64,000 nt of DNA from JAJTFW01 sp046330075 (GCA_046330075.1 JAXLTL010000004.1:195130-259129), one strand, 5' to 3'; shown: positions 44,717 through 54,352, numbered from the stretch's first letter. Translations and numbers: made by a program. The notes: generated by a model from the letters alone, not told the origin.

Positions 44717-45424
44717 ATGAGTTCTGAAACCGAGCGAGTGATAAAAGTGAATTCCCCGGAGGTGCAGCTGGAACCTTCATGGAAGGAACTGCTGAAGGAT
44801 GAATTTGCACAGCCCTATTTCGATGGTTTACGTGCCTTTCTGAAGCAGGAAAAGGCAGCCGGGAAGGTGATTTACCCTCCGGGGGGACGTATCTTCGCGG
44901 CGTTCAATGAAACACCGGTGGATCAGGTGAAAGTAGTGATCATCGGACAGGATCCGTATCACGGTGAGGGACAGGCGAACGGACTTTGTTTTTCCGTTGC
45001 TCCGGGCATCAGGAAACCACCTTCGCTGCTCAATATCTTCAAAGAACTGCAGGATGATCTGGGTATTCCCATTCCGGTGAATGGAAACCTCGATGCCTGG
45101 GCCGGACAAGGTGTGTTGTTGCTCAACGCTACCTTAACGGTCAGAGCCAACGAAGCCGGTTCACATCAGAACAAAGGCTGGGAGCAGTTTACCGATGCAG
45201 TGATCCGTGCTGTTTCTGACCGCTGTTTTGGTGTGGTGTTCCTGCTGTGGGGACGTTTTGCGCAGGCGAAATCTGAACTCATTGACAAAAGCAAACACTT
45301 CATCCTCGAAGCCGCACATCCTTCACCACTGGCCCGTACCGGATTCATGGGATGCCGGCATTTCTCCAAAGCCAACGAGTTGCTGATAAAGCAGGGGAAA
45401 ACTCCGGTCGACTGGAGACTATGA
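44717..45424 (+). CDS. ung: Uracil-DNA glycosylase, family 1
   Basis: 235 residues, cytosolic. It removes uracil from DNA and starts base-excision repair. The water-activating loop GQDPYHGEGQANGL (77-90) has catalytic D79. LLNATLTVRANEAGSHQNKGW carries the uracil-binding Asn, and the minor-groove loop is HPSPLA near residue 200. Length is standard. Everything needed for activity is present. The Omp85-like gene starts 28 bp later on the same strand and may be cotranscribed, although its own TATCTTTC box (45441-45448) is in the gap. Confidence 0.96.
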   Translation: MSSETERVIKVNSPEVQLEPSWKELLKDEFAQPYFDGLRAFLKQEKAAGKVIYPPGGRIFAAFNETPVDQVKVVIIGQDPYHGEGQANGLCFSVAPGIRKPPSLLNIFKELQDDLGIPIPVNGNLDAWAGQGVLLLNATLTVRANEAGSHQNKGWEQFTDAVIRAVSDRCFGVVFLLWGRFAQAKSELIDKSKHFILEAAHPSPLARTGFMGCRHFSKANELLIKQGKTPVDWRL

Positions 45425-45452
45425 TTCAACCCGCTACGTTTATCTTTCTGCC

Positions 45453-47219
45453 ATGATTCGTTTCGTTCGCCTGATACGGTTGCTTGTTTTTGCGCTTTGC
45501 TGCCTGATACCGGCATGGGGATCGGGTCAGCAGCGGGGTAATGCGGTTCACGTGCTGACAGACGGGCTGAACGACAGGAAGCTGAAGGGAGACATTGAAG
45601 CGGTTTTTCAGAAAGTAAATGCTGCCGCAGAGATGAATGTTTTGGCCGCCATTCGTCAATCGCTGGTGCTCCTCCACAACGCCGGATATCTGGAAGCCGG
45701 ATATCAGGATAACCGCGATACATTGAAAAGGGAGATAAAATTTGATCAGGGACCACCATACAGCTGGGCCCGGTTAAAGACAGCGGAGGCGGATGAAGAT
45801 ATCCTTTCGGGGGCTGGTGTCAGCGACCGCTTATACCGGAAGAAAGTGTTCACGCCACCTTCGTATGCCCGGCTTTGCAATGATATCCTGAAATACTGCA
45901 CCAATAACGGCTATCCCTTTGCGTTAGTAAGGCTGGATAGCGTCGTGGCGGAAAACGGACATCTCTCTGCCCGACTGGTGCTGGACCGCGGTCCGCTGAT
46001 GACGGTGGATACGCTGGTGATCCGTGGCAATGCCCGCATAACGCCGGCGTATTTACGAAACTACCTTTCGCTCAAAACCGGAGAACCCTTCAACGAGTCG
46101 GTGTTCAGAAAGATATCGGTCCGCATACAGGAGATACCTTTTCTGACCGAAGGCCGTACGCCGGAGATTGAATTCACGAAGAATACTGCGCGGCCGGTCC
46201 TGTTCCTGCAGGCCAGGAAAGCCAGCCAGATCAACGGCGTAGTAGGCGTGCAACCCGATAACGCCGGTTCCGGAAAAGTCTTTGTGACAGGAGATGTCCG
46301 GTTACGGCTGCACAATTCATTCGGTAAGGCAGAGCTGTTAGACCTCAACTGGAGCAATCCGATGCCCAGGTCGCAGGATCTGAAGATAAAATTCAGCCTT
46401 CCGTTTCTGTTTTCATTGCCGGTAGGTGTGGAAGGGGATCTAACCCTCTTTAAAAAAGATACCATTTTCCTGGAGATCAACCGGCAACTCGGATTCCGGT
46501 ACTTCTTTGCCGGCAACAATTCCTTCCGCCTTTTTCTCGGACGTAAAACCAGTGATCTGATCTCTGCCAAAGGCTACGAAAACACCACCACACTTCCATC
46601 CTTCGCCGATGTGGCTACCAACACGTATGGGCTGGGACTTCAGTTTCAGCGCCTCGACTACCGACTGAATCCAAGGAGAGGTTTTGCTGTTGATTTCAAT
46701 GCCGGTGCCGGTGTACGTACCATCACCAAAAACCCGAAAGTCAACGAGCAGGTTTACGACAGTCTGGATTTGCGAAATACCCAATACAAAGGAGAAGTCA
46801 CGGCCGACTTCTATCTGCCGGTCTTCAAACGTGGCGTGATCAATATCGGAACGTATGCAGCCTGGATGGAAGCAGAGAATATCTTTTCCAACGAGTTATA
46901 CCGGTTAGGCGGACTGCGAACACTGCGGGGATTTGATGAGCAGTCGATCAGTGCATCTTCGTTTGTATTGTGGAAAGCAGAATACCGGTTCATCCTCGAG
47001 CAAAACTCTTATCTCCTCTTGTTTTATAATCAGGCCTGGTATGAGGACCAAAGCAAGCCACAGCTATTTTCGGATACGCCTTATGGTTATGGAGCCGGTA
47101 TCACCTTCGAGACAAAGCTGGGTATCTTTTCCTTTACTTATGCGCTGGGCAGTCAACAGGGGAATCCGGTTGAGTTCCGTTCTGCCAAAGTGCATTTCGG
47201 GCTGATCAATTATTTCTGA
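45453..47219 (+). CDS. Omp85/BamA-TamA superfamily outer-membrane protein
   Basis: 588 residues with a signal peptide ending around SGQQ at 27. The periplasmic part (about 30-245) has POTRA-like units, the clearest being VDTLVIRGNARITPAYLRNYLSLKTGEPFNESVFRK. The barrel runs to the end (RGFAVDFNAGAGVR, ELYRLGGLRTLRGFDEQS, ending HFGLINYF). LRGFDEQS is the lid-like RGF motif of Omp85 proteins. At 588 residues it is shorter than BamA and closer to TamA or FhaC size. It is likely an outer-membrane insertase or secretion pore of unknown cargo. A terminator follows. Confidence 0.85.
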   Translation: MIRFVRLIRLLVFALCCLIPAWGSGQQRGNAVHVLTDGLNDRKLKGDIEAVFQKVNAAAEMNVLAAIRQSLVLLHNAGYLEAGYQDNRDTLKREIKFDQGPPYSWARLKTAEADEDILSGAGVSDRLYRKKVFTPPSYARLCNDILKYCTNNGYPFALVRLDSVVAENGHLSARLVLDRGPLMTVDTLVIRGNARITPAYLRNYLSLKTGEPFNESVFRKISVRIQEIPFLTEGRTPEIEFTKNTARPVLFLQARKASQINGVVGVQPDNAGSGKVFVTGDVRLRLHNSFGKAELLDLNWSNPMPRSQDLKIKFSLPFLFSLPVGVEGDLTLFKKDTIFLEINRQLGFRYFFAGNNSFRLFLGRKTSDLISAKGYENTTTLPSFADVATNTYGLGLQFQRLDYRLNPRRGFAVDFNAGAGVRTITKNPKVNEQVYDSLDLRNTQYKGEVTADFYLPVFKRGVINIGTYAAWMEAENIFSNELYRLGGLRTLRGFDEQSISASSFVLWKAEYRFILEQNSYLLLFYNQAWYEDQSKPQLFSDTPYGYGAGITFETKLGIFSFTYALGSQQGNPVEFRSAKVHFGLINYF

Positions 47220-47226
47220 TAAAGAA

Positions 47227-47252
47227 AAAGGCCGCGTTTCCGCAGCCTTTCA
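47227..47252. terminator. Bidirectional hairpin between convergent genes
   Basis: AAAGGC-C-GCG (47227-47236) pairs with CGC-A-GCCTTT (47241-47250) around TTTC with one mismatch. On the plus strand CATTCTTT follows; on the minus strand TTTCTTTAT follows. It can end both the Omp85 gene and the T9SS gene at 47273. Confidence 0.75.
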
Positions 47253-47272
47253 TTCTTTGTATCAATGAGTCC

Positions 47273-48856
47273 TTACCGGATTACCACAAATTTTAATGTG
47301 GCGGTGTTCGTTCCGTCGGAAACATGGGCCATGTAGTTTCCTGCAGGCAGCTGACGTACATCCAGCAGGCTACGGCCGCTGAGGATCCGTTGTGACAGCA
47401 TGCGTTCGCCGTTTACATTGAAGACGATGAGGTCGGCAGCAGCAGCAAGTGCGCAATCGATCATCAGGAAATCATGAGCCGGATTCGGATAGAGATGCGC
47501 AGACAGTGTGTTTTCTGTTGAAGAGATTCCTGCATTCACACAACCATCTGCTGCTGTAACAATAAGGGGATTGGAAAACAGTGCACTCACATGCGTAGTC
47601 AGAATCAGGCTGGCGGTATCGGCTCCGAAAGCATCGGTATAGTTCAGCAGGGAAGTTGTGCTGGTGTAATTGGTCTCATTGCACACAGAGCCCGGAGCTG
47701 TAGTCTTGTTCCAGACAAAATCCGTACGTGCATTCCCTGAAAATACATCCATCTGTGTTACCTGATAAACGTTGCCGGCAGCTTCCGGTACCATGGCTGC
47801 AACCTGTTCATTGTTGGAAGTAACACCCAACAGCGTTCCGTTGCTGATATTGCCATTGCTGACATCCAGTTGCAGGTTCAATCCCTGAGGATGAATAGTG
47901 AGTCCGACTGCCACTTCAGAGTATCCGCCAACGAATACATCAGAGCCGGTAAGTGAAAAAACCTGACGGGCTTCATCACCTTCTGTTCCGCCTGCAAATC
48001 CGCTGTTCTGCACATTGCCGGACGTATTGGTAGTAATCACCAGAGCATCATAATTGGAGATGGGGCTTTGAAGCGTGGCACCCACAAGAACAAAGCCCTG
48101 AAGAGCGGCATTTTCAGTGGCTGCATAGAGGCGGTCGGAAGAAAATCCGCCGGAGAAAACATTCGCCCAACTCATCTGTCCTGTTGAATCCATCTTCGCA
48201 ATAAACCCTTTTTCAGAAGCCATCATGTCGAGCACAGAACCGGTCACCAGCAGCTGATTGTCGGAGGTGTTAATCACGTCGTAGAAATTTGTCACGAATC
48301 CACCTTCAATGCTCTTCGACCACAGCGGAGAGCAAAGGCCATCAAAAGCTGCCACGAATCCGCAGCCGAAGTTGGTGGGACAACTTGCGCTGTTTCCCAC
48401 CACCATGATATTGCCGGTTGGGGTCACTTCCAGATCCTGCAGTACAAATACACCGTTGCCGGTAAATTCATATCCTGACACCAGGGCACCGGCAGTGTCC
48501 GATCTGAAAATAACATTATTGTCGTTCAGGTTAGTAGTATCCAGGAAGTTCATGGCGATCACAAATCCGCCATCGGGATGCAGGCTGACTTTTGATGCTC
48601 TTTCAAAACCAGACGCGTCGTACGACTGTGCCCAGAGAACGGTACCTTGTGCATTCCCGCGAAGCAAAACGGCATTACCGGCAGCAGCACCACCGGTTTC
48701 CCCGGCAGCGATGAAACCTCCATCGGGTAAGCCCTTGATATCATTCAGATATACTTTATCACCACCTGAAGTTGTATAGGTCTTTTTCCAGCCCTGTGCA
48801 TACGTAGAGAAGAGACCGAAGGACAATAAAGCTGTGAGTGTAAGTTTTTTTAACAT
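47273..48856 (-). CDS. T9SS-exported beta-propeller-like protein
   Basis: 527 residues. Signal peptide about 1-20 (ends TYAQ). The body has repeated strands of the type LPDGGFIAAGET, HPDGGFVIAMNF, TPTGNIMVVGNS and DNQLLVTGSVLD, about one per 50 residues. This fits a repeat propeller as in delta-60 or SBBP proteins. The C-terminus is T9SS type A with HLYPNPAHDFLMID near residue 455, ending KFVVIR. Probably secreted and held at the surface. No catalytic residues recognised. It is not close in sequence to the tandem pair at 9.1-12.2 kb. Confidence 0.85.
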   Translation of the reverse strand: MLKKLTLTALLSFGLFSTYAQGWKKTYTTSGGDKVYLNDIKGLPDGGFIAAGETGGAAAGNAVLLRGNAQGTVLWAQSYDASGFERASKVSLHPDGGFVIAMNFLDTTNLNDNNVIFRSDTAGALVSGYEFTGNGVFVLQDLEVTPTGNIMVVGNSASCPTNFGCGFVAAFDGLCSPLWSKSIEGGFVTNFYDVINTSDNQLLVTGSVLDMMASEKGFIAKMDSTGQMSWANVFSGGFSSDRLYAATENAALQGFVLVGATLQSPISNYDALVITTNTSGNVQNSGFAGGTEGDEARQVFSLTGSDVFVGGYSEVAVGLTIHPQGLNLQLDVSNGNISNGTLLGVTSNNEQVAAMVPEAAGNVYQVTQMDVFSGNARTDFVWNKTTAPGSVCNETNYTSTTSLLNYTDAFGADTASLILTTHVSALFSNPLIVTAADGCVNAGISSTENTLSAHLYPNPAHDFLMIDCALAAAADLIVFNVNGERMLSQRILSGRSLLDVRQLPAGNYMAHVSDGTNTATLKFVVIR

Positions 48857-48920
48857 GCGTTGAGATTTGGGCCTAAAATACTAATATTCTGATTAATGCG
48901 CCGGAGGTGGGCGGATTGAC

Positions 48921-48928
48921 TATCTTTG
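48921..48928 (+). promoter_or_regulatory. -7 box of era
   Basis: TATCTTTG ends 5 nt before the ATG at 48934. No -33 element is visible at the expected distance. Confidence 0.5.
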
Positions 48929-48933
48929 CACCC

Positions 48934-49812
48934 ATGTCGCATAAATCCGGATTCGTAAACATCGTGGGAAAACCCAATGTAGGGAAGAGTACGCTGCTTA
49001 ACGCATTGATGGGGCAGGACTTATCAGTCGTCACGCCCAAGGCACAAACTACCCGTCACCGGATCAAAGCGATCATGAATGAAGACGATTTCCAGATAGT
49101 GTTTTCTGACACTCCCGGTATTATGAAACCAGCCTACAAGCTGCACGAACGGATGCTGGACGCGGTAGAAGAGACTTTTACCGATTCAGATCTGGTGCTG
49201 TATGTGACAGAGCTGGGCGATAAAAACATCGACGAAGAGCTGAAGGTAAAGCTTACCGTTTTGCCGGTTCCGGTGTATGTGCTCATCAACAAAGTGGACA
49301 AAGGCGATCAGGCAATGGTGGAGGAAGCAGTTGCGCATTGGCGAGAGGTGCTCAATCCACAGGTCATTTTGCCGGTTTCAGCCATGCACAATTTCAACCT
49401 CGATGTGTTGCTGAAGAAAATACTGGAAGTGTTGCCGGAAGGTCCGCCGTATTTCGAGAAAGACGATGAGATCTCCGACCGGAACACGCGTTTCTTTGTT
49501 GCTGAGATGATTCGTGGATCAATTCTTCAGTTGTATCAGAAAGAGATTCCGTATTCTGTGGAAGTAGTTGTAGAGGAGTACAAGGAGAGTGAAGAGATTG
49601 ATCGCATCAAGGCCACGATTTTCTGCGCCCGTGAATCACAGAAGGCGATTCTGCTCGGTCATCAGGGCAAGGCGATCAAGAAGCTCGGGATAGAGTCGAG
49701 GATGAAAATAGAGGATTTCGTTGGCAAGAAAATTTATCTCGACCTCACCATAAAGGTCGCTGACGACTGGAGAGATAACGATAAAATGCTGAAGCGTTTC
49801 GGTTATGAATAA
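48934..49812 (+). CDS. era: GTPase Era
   Basis: 292 residues from the ATG at 48934; a longer frame starts nine codons earlier, across the -7 box. G1 is GKPNVGKST at 12-20, G3 DTPG at 59-62, G4 NKVD at about 117. The C-terminal KH domain has GHQGKAIKKLGIESRMKIEDFVGKKIYLDL (shown in part: GKAIKKLG). Era binds the 3' end of 16S rRNA and controls 30S maturation. It acts on the same process as RsmA in this window, although the genes are unlinked. der follows after 37 bp. Confidence 0.97.
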   Translation: MSHKSGFVNIVGKPNVGKSTLLNALMGQDLSVVTPKAQTTRHRIKAIMNEDDFQIVFSDTPGIMKPAYKLHERMLDAVEETFTDSDLVLYVTELGDKNIDEELKVKLTVLPVPVYVLINKVDKGDQAMVEEAVAHWREVLNPQVILPVSAMHNFNLDVLLKKILEVLPEGPPYFEKDDEISDRNTRFFVAEMIRGSILQLYQKEIPYSVEVVVEEYKESEEIDRIKATIFCARESQKAILLGHQGKAIKKLGIESRMKIEDFVGKKIYLDLTIKVADDWRDNDKMLKRFGYE

Positions 49813-49849
49813 CCGTTAGATGCTGAATTAAAGAAAATAAAACTGAGTC

Positions 49850-51169
49850 ATGGCAAATATTGTCGCCATTGTTGGCCGCCCGAATGTGGGTAAATCCACC
49901 TTGTTTAACCGGTTAACCGAATCGAGGAAGGCCATTGTGGATGAAACTGCTGGTGTTACCCGCGACCGTCACTATGGTAAGGCGGAGTGGACCGGCCGTA
50001 CTTTTTCGGTAATTGACACCGGAGGTTATGTGGTCGGGTCGGATGATATTTTCGAAAAGGAAATCCGCAAGCAGGTTGATCTCGCTATCGACGAAGCCAA
50101 TGTGATTTTCTTTGTTGTTGACACCGCCGACGGACTCACTGACCTCGATAAAGAAGTAGCCAATCTCCTGCGCAGATCGGGAAAGAAAATTTTTCTTGTA
50201 GCGAATAAGGTTGACAGTTCGGCTCGCATACATGATGTGCACGAGTTCTATGCACTCGGTCTCGGCGATCCTTATGGCATCTCCGGCATGAGTGGCAGCG
50301 GTACCGGTGAATTGCTGGATGCTGCTGTAGAAGCCTTTGATCCGGAAGATGTGATCGATCCTGAGTTGCCGCGTATTGCCATCATCGGACAGCCCAATGT
50401 TGGAAAGTCATCGCTGCTCAATACACTCATCGGAGAAGAGCGCAGCATCGTAACACCGATGGCAGGCACCACCCGTGATACCATCTACAAGCGTTACAAC
50501 AGTTTTGGCTTCGACTTCCTGCTCATTGATACAGCAGGGTTACGTAAAAAAAGAAGCGTCAAGGAAGATATCGAATTCTACTCGGTGATGCGCTCTATCC
50601 GTGCTATTGAAGAAGCCGATGTTTGTCTGATGATGCTTGACGCAACAAGCGGCATTACGGCACAGGACCTGAATATTTTCCATCTCTGCGAACGCAACCG
50701 GAAAGGCGTTGTGATTCTGGTGAACAAGTGGGACCTCATGGAGAAGGAGACCAATACCGCCCGCGACCTGGAAAAAGAAATCAAGCAACGCATCGCACCT
50801 TTTGAAGATGTACCGGTGATCTTTACCTCAGTGGCCAACAAGCAACGTGTGCACAAAGCGCTCGAAACAGCATTGATGGTTTTCAAGAACAAGACACAGA
50901 AAATTCCGACATCGAAGCTGAATAAAATAATGCTGCCTTTCATCGAAGGTTTTCCGCCTCCTACCACGAAGGGAAAAAGCATCAGCATTAAATACATTAC
51001 GCAGTTACCCGGAGCAGCGCCAACATTTGCATTTTTCTGTAACCTCCCGCAATACATCGGCACCACCTACAAGCGTTTCCTCGAGAACAAAATGCGCGAG
51101 CACTTCGATCTCTCCGGAGTGCCGATCACTATTTATTTCAGGAGCAAGGAAAGGAATAAGGAGGCGTAG
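49850..51169 (+). CDS. der: GTPase Der (EngA)
   Basis: 439 residues with two GTPase domains in tandem, unique to Der. First: GRPNVGKST (8-16), DTGGY, NKVD. Second: GQPNVGKSS (about 180-188), DTAGLRKK, NKWD. A C-terminal KH-like domain closes the protein. Der is needed for 50S subunit assembly. Being next to era it forms a ribosome-assembly pair. A hairpin follows (CGGTGGCT at 51174-51181 and AGCCACCG at 51194-51201) before the convergent patatin gene. Confidence 0.97.
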   Translation: MANIVAIVGRPNVGKSTLFNRLTESRKAIVDETAGVTRDRHYGKAEWTGRTFSVIDTGGYVVGSDDIFEKEIRKQVDLAIDEANVIFFVVDTADGLTDLDKEVANLLRRSGKKIFLVANKVDSSARIHDVHEFYALGLGDPYGISGMSGSGTGELLDAAVEAFDPEDVIDPELPRIAIIGQPNVGKSSLLNTLIGEERSIVTPMAGTTRDTIYKRYNSFGFDFLLIDTAGLRKKRSVKEDIEFYSVMRSIRAIEEADVCLMMLDATSGITAQDLNIFHLCERNRKGVVILVNKWDLMEKETNTARDLEKEIKQRIAPFEDVPVIFTSVANKQRVHKALETALMVFKNKTQKIPTSKLNKIMLPFIEGFPPPTTKGKSISIKYITQLPGAAPTFAFFCNLPQYIGTTYKRFLENKMREHFDLSGVPITIYFRSKERNKEA

Positions 51170-51173
51170 GCTA

Positions 51174-51201
51174 CGGTGGCTGAGCGGAGCCGAAGCCACC
51201 G
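51174..51201. terminator. Hairpin between convergent der and patatin genes
   Basis: CGGTGGCT and AGCCACCG are perfect 8-bp arms with a 12-nt loop. No T tract on either side, so terminator function is uncertain. Confidence 0.4.
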
Positions 51202-51218
51202 AACGAAGCCGCCGGATA

Positions 51219-53510
51219 TCACTGCATCGACTTCTTATTAAACAACAGATACCCGATATTAAACATTACCGAGAATGGTTTTTCGCGGCTGTTGATGTAG
51301 TTGACAGCGAGGCTTACCGGACCAACGGGACTGTTGTATACAGGATTAAAGGTAACGATGAAATATCGTTTGTTAAAAGTTTCGCCGTAGTAGGGTTTGA
51401 AATTGTTTCGCTTCAGGATCTCCTGGAAAGGTTGAAATACATATCCCTCCAGACGCAGGTCGATGTCTTCGTTCAGTGTAAAAATGTTTTTCAGTCCGAA
51501 GGCGAGATAGTTATGTGCTCTGAACTCTTCAATAAAAAGTGTTTGCATCTCAGGAATCGGAGCAAAGGCCGGAGCCTGTGCCTTACTGGCAATGTAGTTG
51601 GAGAAGAACGGCATGCCGGAGAAGTTCAGTTCCGTATAGAAACCGGCTTTGTACCAGTTTACGGTTTTAAAATAGTTGTCGTATTTCACCGTTACGGTGT
51701 ACCATTCGTGTTTTTCGAGGACAGTATCGGTCAATACACCTGTGCTGCCCGGTAAGGTTCTTTCTGTGGTCTTGTAGTATCGTCCTCTGATTTCGAAGAA
51801 AGTACCTTCATTCGGATACATCTTCCGGTTCAGGGTATTGCGGTCGAAAAAACCATAGAGGGAGAATCCGCTTTGCTCTGTTTTGTCGGCAGTGTCATTG
51901 ACACTGAACTGCCGCGTTAGATAATAGGTGTCGCGGGTGAAGAGAGAGTTGGCGCCTACAATGAACTTTCCTTTGTTGCGCACCGGAATGCCAAGATCCA
52001 TCTTTACGCTTCTGTCGATTTGTACAAGAAAGGAGGGTTTTACATCACTGAAAAACGTATTGCTGCTTTTGTAAAAATCGTATTGATTTACGGTGATGCC
52101 GGGTTCAAGGAAGAAGGGGAGTTTACCCGGAGCGTCGAGCCGCATTTTCAGTTGTGCGGAATTGTAGAGCTTGCCAAAGTAGAAGTTTCCGCTGAAGCGC
52201 AGACTCTGTTGCCCCCAGATATTGTATTGTGCCGATACAAATCCGGTGTTGACGGGTCGGGATGAGATGATTCCTCCGAAGTCGATTTGTAACCCGCGTT
52301 TCTTTCTGACATCCAGGTGCAGATCATAATCGCCGCTCTGGTTATTGTATATCAGCCGGGGAAACAGATAAGTTTGATTATCGTCGGCGACGAGCTTGAA
52401 CCAGTTTTTCTTGAGTTGTTCGAGACTCAGGCACTGGTTTTTTGGATTCAACACCGCGCGAACATAAGCGGCCTGATCTTCATTCACTCCTTCCACATAA
52501 ATACGGTCGACCGTAGCATGAAAGGTGGAGTTTTGCAGAAAAGATCTTCGGTACTGCATGGCCGTTGTATCTGCCTGTCGTGCAATGGCGGCTTTGAGCT
52601 GCGGAATCATTCGCTTCGTGGCCGTATAGCCGCTGTCGATGGCTGCTTGTATCGCGTCAAATTCAAAGGTGCCGATTTCGCTGATTACCGGTTCGATGAG
52701 AAAATCACTGGTACGCGGTACGGCATACAACGTCGTCTGCTGAATCATTGTTTTCAGCTGACTCAGGAAGTTTCCTTCCGAGGGAAAATCGGGTAATCCG
52801 GCCGCACTCACGCCGATGATGATGTCGGGGTTGAAATCTTTCAGCATCACATCCGTCGGGAAGTTGTTGTAAATACCTCCGTCGTAAAGGATATGATCTC
52901 CGATGTAGACCGGTGAGAAATAAAACGGGAAAGCCATACTTGCGCGCACTGCCTGAGCCAGATCTCCTTTCCCGAATACCACAGGTTTCTTGGCGGTGAT
53001 GTCGGCAGCGACACAGCGAAACGGTACCAGCAATGAATCGAAGTTGTATCCGGCTGCAGCGGCAGGACCCGACATGCGCTCCATCAGCCCGAAATCAATT
53101 TCTGCCGGATTCACAACGTTGCTGGGCAGCTGCATCCTTAGCATGGAGTCGATGAAGAGTTTAATGGTGACCCAACTGGCATCGGGCGTCGGCTCCTGAA
53201 AATAGTAGTCGTGTTCTTCATCATGTGCGCCGGAGGCCCAGAGTACAAACTCAGGCCGGGTCATCACGTGCTGCATCTGCGCCGGTGTAAGTCCGATGGC
53301 GTACATACTGCCTACGAGTGCCCCCGATGAAGTGCCGGTGATAAAATCGATGGGAATATTTTCCTCTTCGAGTGCTTTAATCACACCGAGATGGGCGAGT
53401 CCGCGAACACCCCCGCCGCTCAGTACCAGGCCGACTTTTTGAGCGTATGCAGTGGTAACCGCCAGCAGCAGGCAGGAAATGATCAGGAAAATGGTGTGGC
53501 GGATGCGCAT
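51219..53510 (-). CDS. Patatin-like phospholipase fused to an Omp85-type barrel (PlpD-like)
   Basis: 763 residues from the ATG at 53510. Signal peptide 1-23 (ends AYAQ), then patatin: oxyanion loop GGGVRGL (32-38), nucleophile S61 in GTSSG and the Asp in DGGIYNNF near 205. A POTRA-like unit (RIYVEGVNEDQAAYVRAVL, about 310-390) follows, and the rest is an Omp85 barrel (ending SVMFNIGYLLF). This is the layout of type Vd proteins such as Pseudomonas PlpD. The lipase dyad is complete, so phospholipase A activity in the periplasm or at the surface is expected. Whether it is cleaved or stays attached is not visible. Confidence 0.92.
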   Translation of the reverse strand: MRIRHTIFLIISCLLLAVTTAYAQKVGLVLSGGGVRGLAHLGVIKALEEENIPIDFITGTSSGALVGSMYAIGLTPAQMQHVMTRPEFVLWASGAHDEEHDYYFQEPTPDASWVTIKLFIDSMLRMQLPSNVVNPAEIDFGLMERMSGPAAAAGYNFDSLLVPFRCVAADITAKKPVVFGKGDLAQAVRASMAFPFYFSPVYIGDHILYDGGIYNNFPTDVMLKDFNPDIIIGVSAAGLPDFPSEGNFLSQLKTMIQQTTLYAVPRTSDFLIEPVISEIGTFEFDAIQAAIDSGYTATKRMIPQLKAAIARQADTTAMQYRRSFLQNSTFHATVDRIYVEGVNEDQAAYVRAVLNPKNQCLSLEQLKKNWFKLVADDNQTYLFPRLIYNNQSGDYDLHLDVRKKRGLQIDFGGIISSRPVNTGFVSAQYNIWGQQSLRFSGNFYFGKLYNSAQLKMRLDAPGKLPFFLEPGITVNQYDFYKSSNTFFSDVKPSFLVQIDRSVKMDLGIPVRNKGKFIVGANSLFTRDTYYLTRQFSVNDTADKTEQSGFSLYGFFDRNTLNRKMYPNEGTFFEIRGRYYKTTERTLPGSTGVLTDTVLEKHEWYTVTVKYDNYFKTVNWYKAGFYTELNFSGMPFFSNYIASKAQAPAFAPIPEMQTLFIEEFRAHNYLAFGLKNIFTLNEDIDLRLEGYVFQPFQEILKRNNFKPYYGETFNKRYFIVTFNPVYNSPVGPVSLAVNYINSREKPFSVMFNIGYLLFNKKSMQ

Positions 53511-53516
53511 CGGCTG

Positions 53517-53524
53517 CAAAAATA
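53517..53524 (-). promoter_or_regulatory. -7 box of the patatin gene
   Basis: TATTTTTG on the minus strand followed by CAGCCG and ATG. The same CAGCCGATG follows the -7 box of pnuC. Confidence 0.5.
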
Positions 53525-53548
53525 GTTGTTTTGAGTCCTGGCCCGTGT

Positions 53549-54325
53549 TCAGCCGTGCAGGTTGAGGCTTTTAAAGTATGAGGGCGCAGATTTAAGTCGT
53601 GAACCGTACCAGCTGAAGTATTCACCATCTGCCAGTCGGATGTCGGCAACACCTGTAGCCTGTTGCAATTCAGCAATGTGTTTTTCTTTGAACGGGTAGG
53701 GCTCCGACGATAGGAGGATCGTATCAGGCGGATTGGTTGCGAGTTGCGCAAGCGTAATTTCCGGGTATCGTGATTCGCCGGTGTAGTTGTTCAGTCCGCA
53801 ATGGTGGAGCATATCGGAGATAAAGGTATCCGTACCGGCCAGCATCCAGGGTTCACGCCAGATGAAGTAAGCCGCCTTTTTGCCGGAAGGAGCCATCTTC
53901 AGTGCTCCAAAAGCGGCCTGTATTTCTTCAGCCAGGGACTGCGCTGTTTCCTGTTTTCCGCAGAGTGCCCCTACCGACCGGATCATGTCGAGTGCTTCAG
54001 CAAGGTTGCGGATATCGCTGGTCCATACCGGAAATTCCTGCATCAGGGTTTTGAGTCCGGCTTCGGTATTCTCCTCTTTATTGGCGAGAATGAGATCGGG
54101 CTGCAGTGAACGGATGAGATCGATCTTGAAATCCTTGGTACCGCCTACACGTTGTTTGGTGCGGAACCAGCGTTCGGGATGAATGCAGAATTTTGTGATG
54201 CCGATGACTTCTTCATCGAGGCCGAGATCGAAAAGGAGTTCCGTTTGAGAGGGAACGAGGGAAATGATCCTGCGGGGAGGACGCGAAAGGGTGATGGTAT
54301 GTCCGATCTGGTCGGTGTAATCCAT
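53549..54325 (-). CDS. BtuF-like helical-backbone metal receptor, no signal peptide
   Basis: 258 residues. RPPRRIISLVPSQTELLFDLGL is the typical first strand-helix of the BtuF/FhuD cobalamin and metallophore-binding fold. VGGTKDFKIDLIRSLQPDLILANKEEN and SLGALCG-like (SVGALCGKQETA) and SEPYPFKEKH follow. Most relatives are secreted; this copy starts directly at MDYTDQIGHT with no hydrophobic leader, and no earlier start is in frame before the CBS gene. It may be cytosolic or use another route. No ABC permease or ATPase is nearby. It lies 27 bp after the cystathionine beta-synthase gene and 38 bp before the patatin gene. Confidence 0.85.
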   Translation of the reverse strand: MDYTDQIGHTITLSRPPRRIISLVPSQTELLFDLGLDEEVIGITKFCIHPERWFRTKQRVGGTKDFKIDLIRSLQPDLILANKEENTEAGLKTLMQEFPVWTSDIRNLAEALDMIRSVGALCGKQETAQSLAEEIQAAFGALKMAPSGKKAAYFIWREPWMLAGTDTFISDMLHHCGLNNYTGESRYPEITLAQLATNPPDTILLSSEPYPFKEKHIAELQQATGVADIRLADGEYFSWYGSRLKSAPSYFKSLNLHG

Positions 54326-54352
54326 GGCTCCCCGCAGGATGATGATATATTA

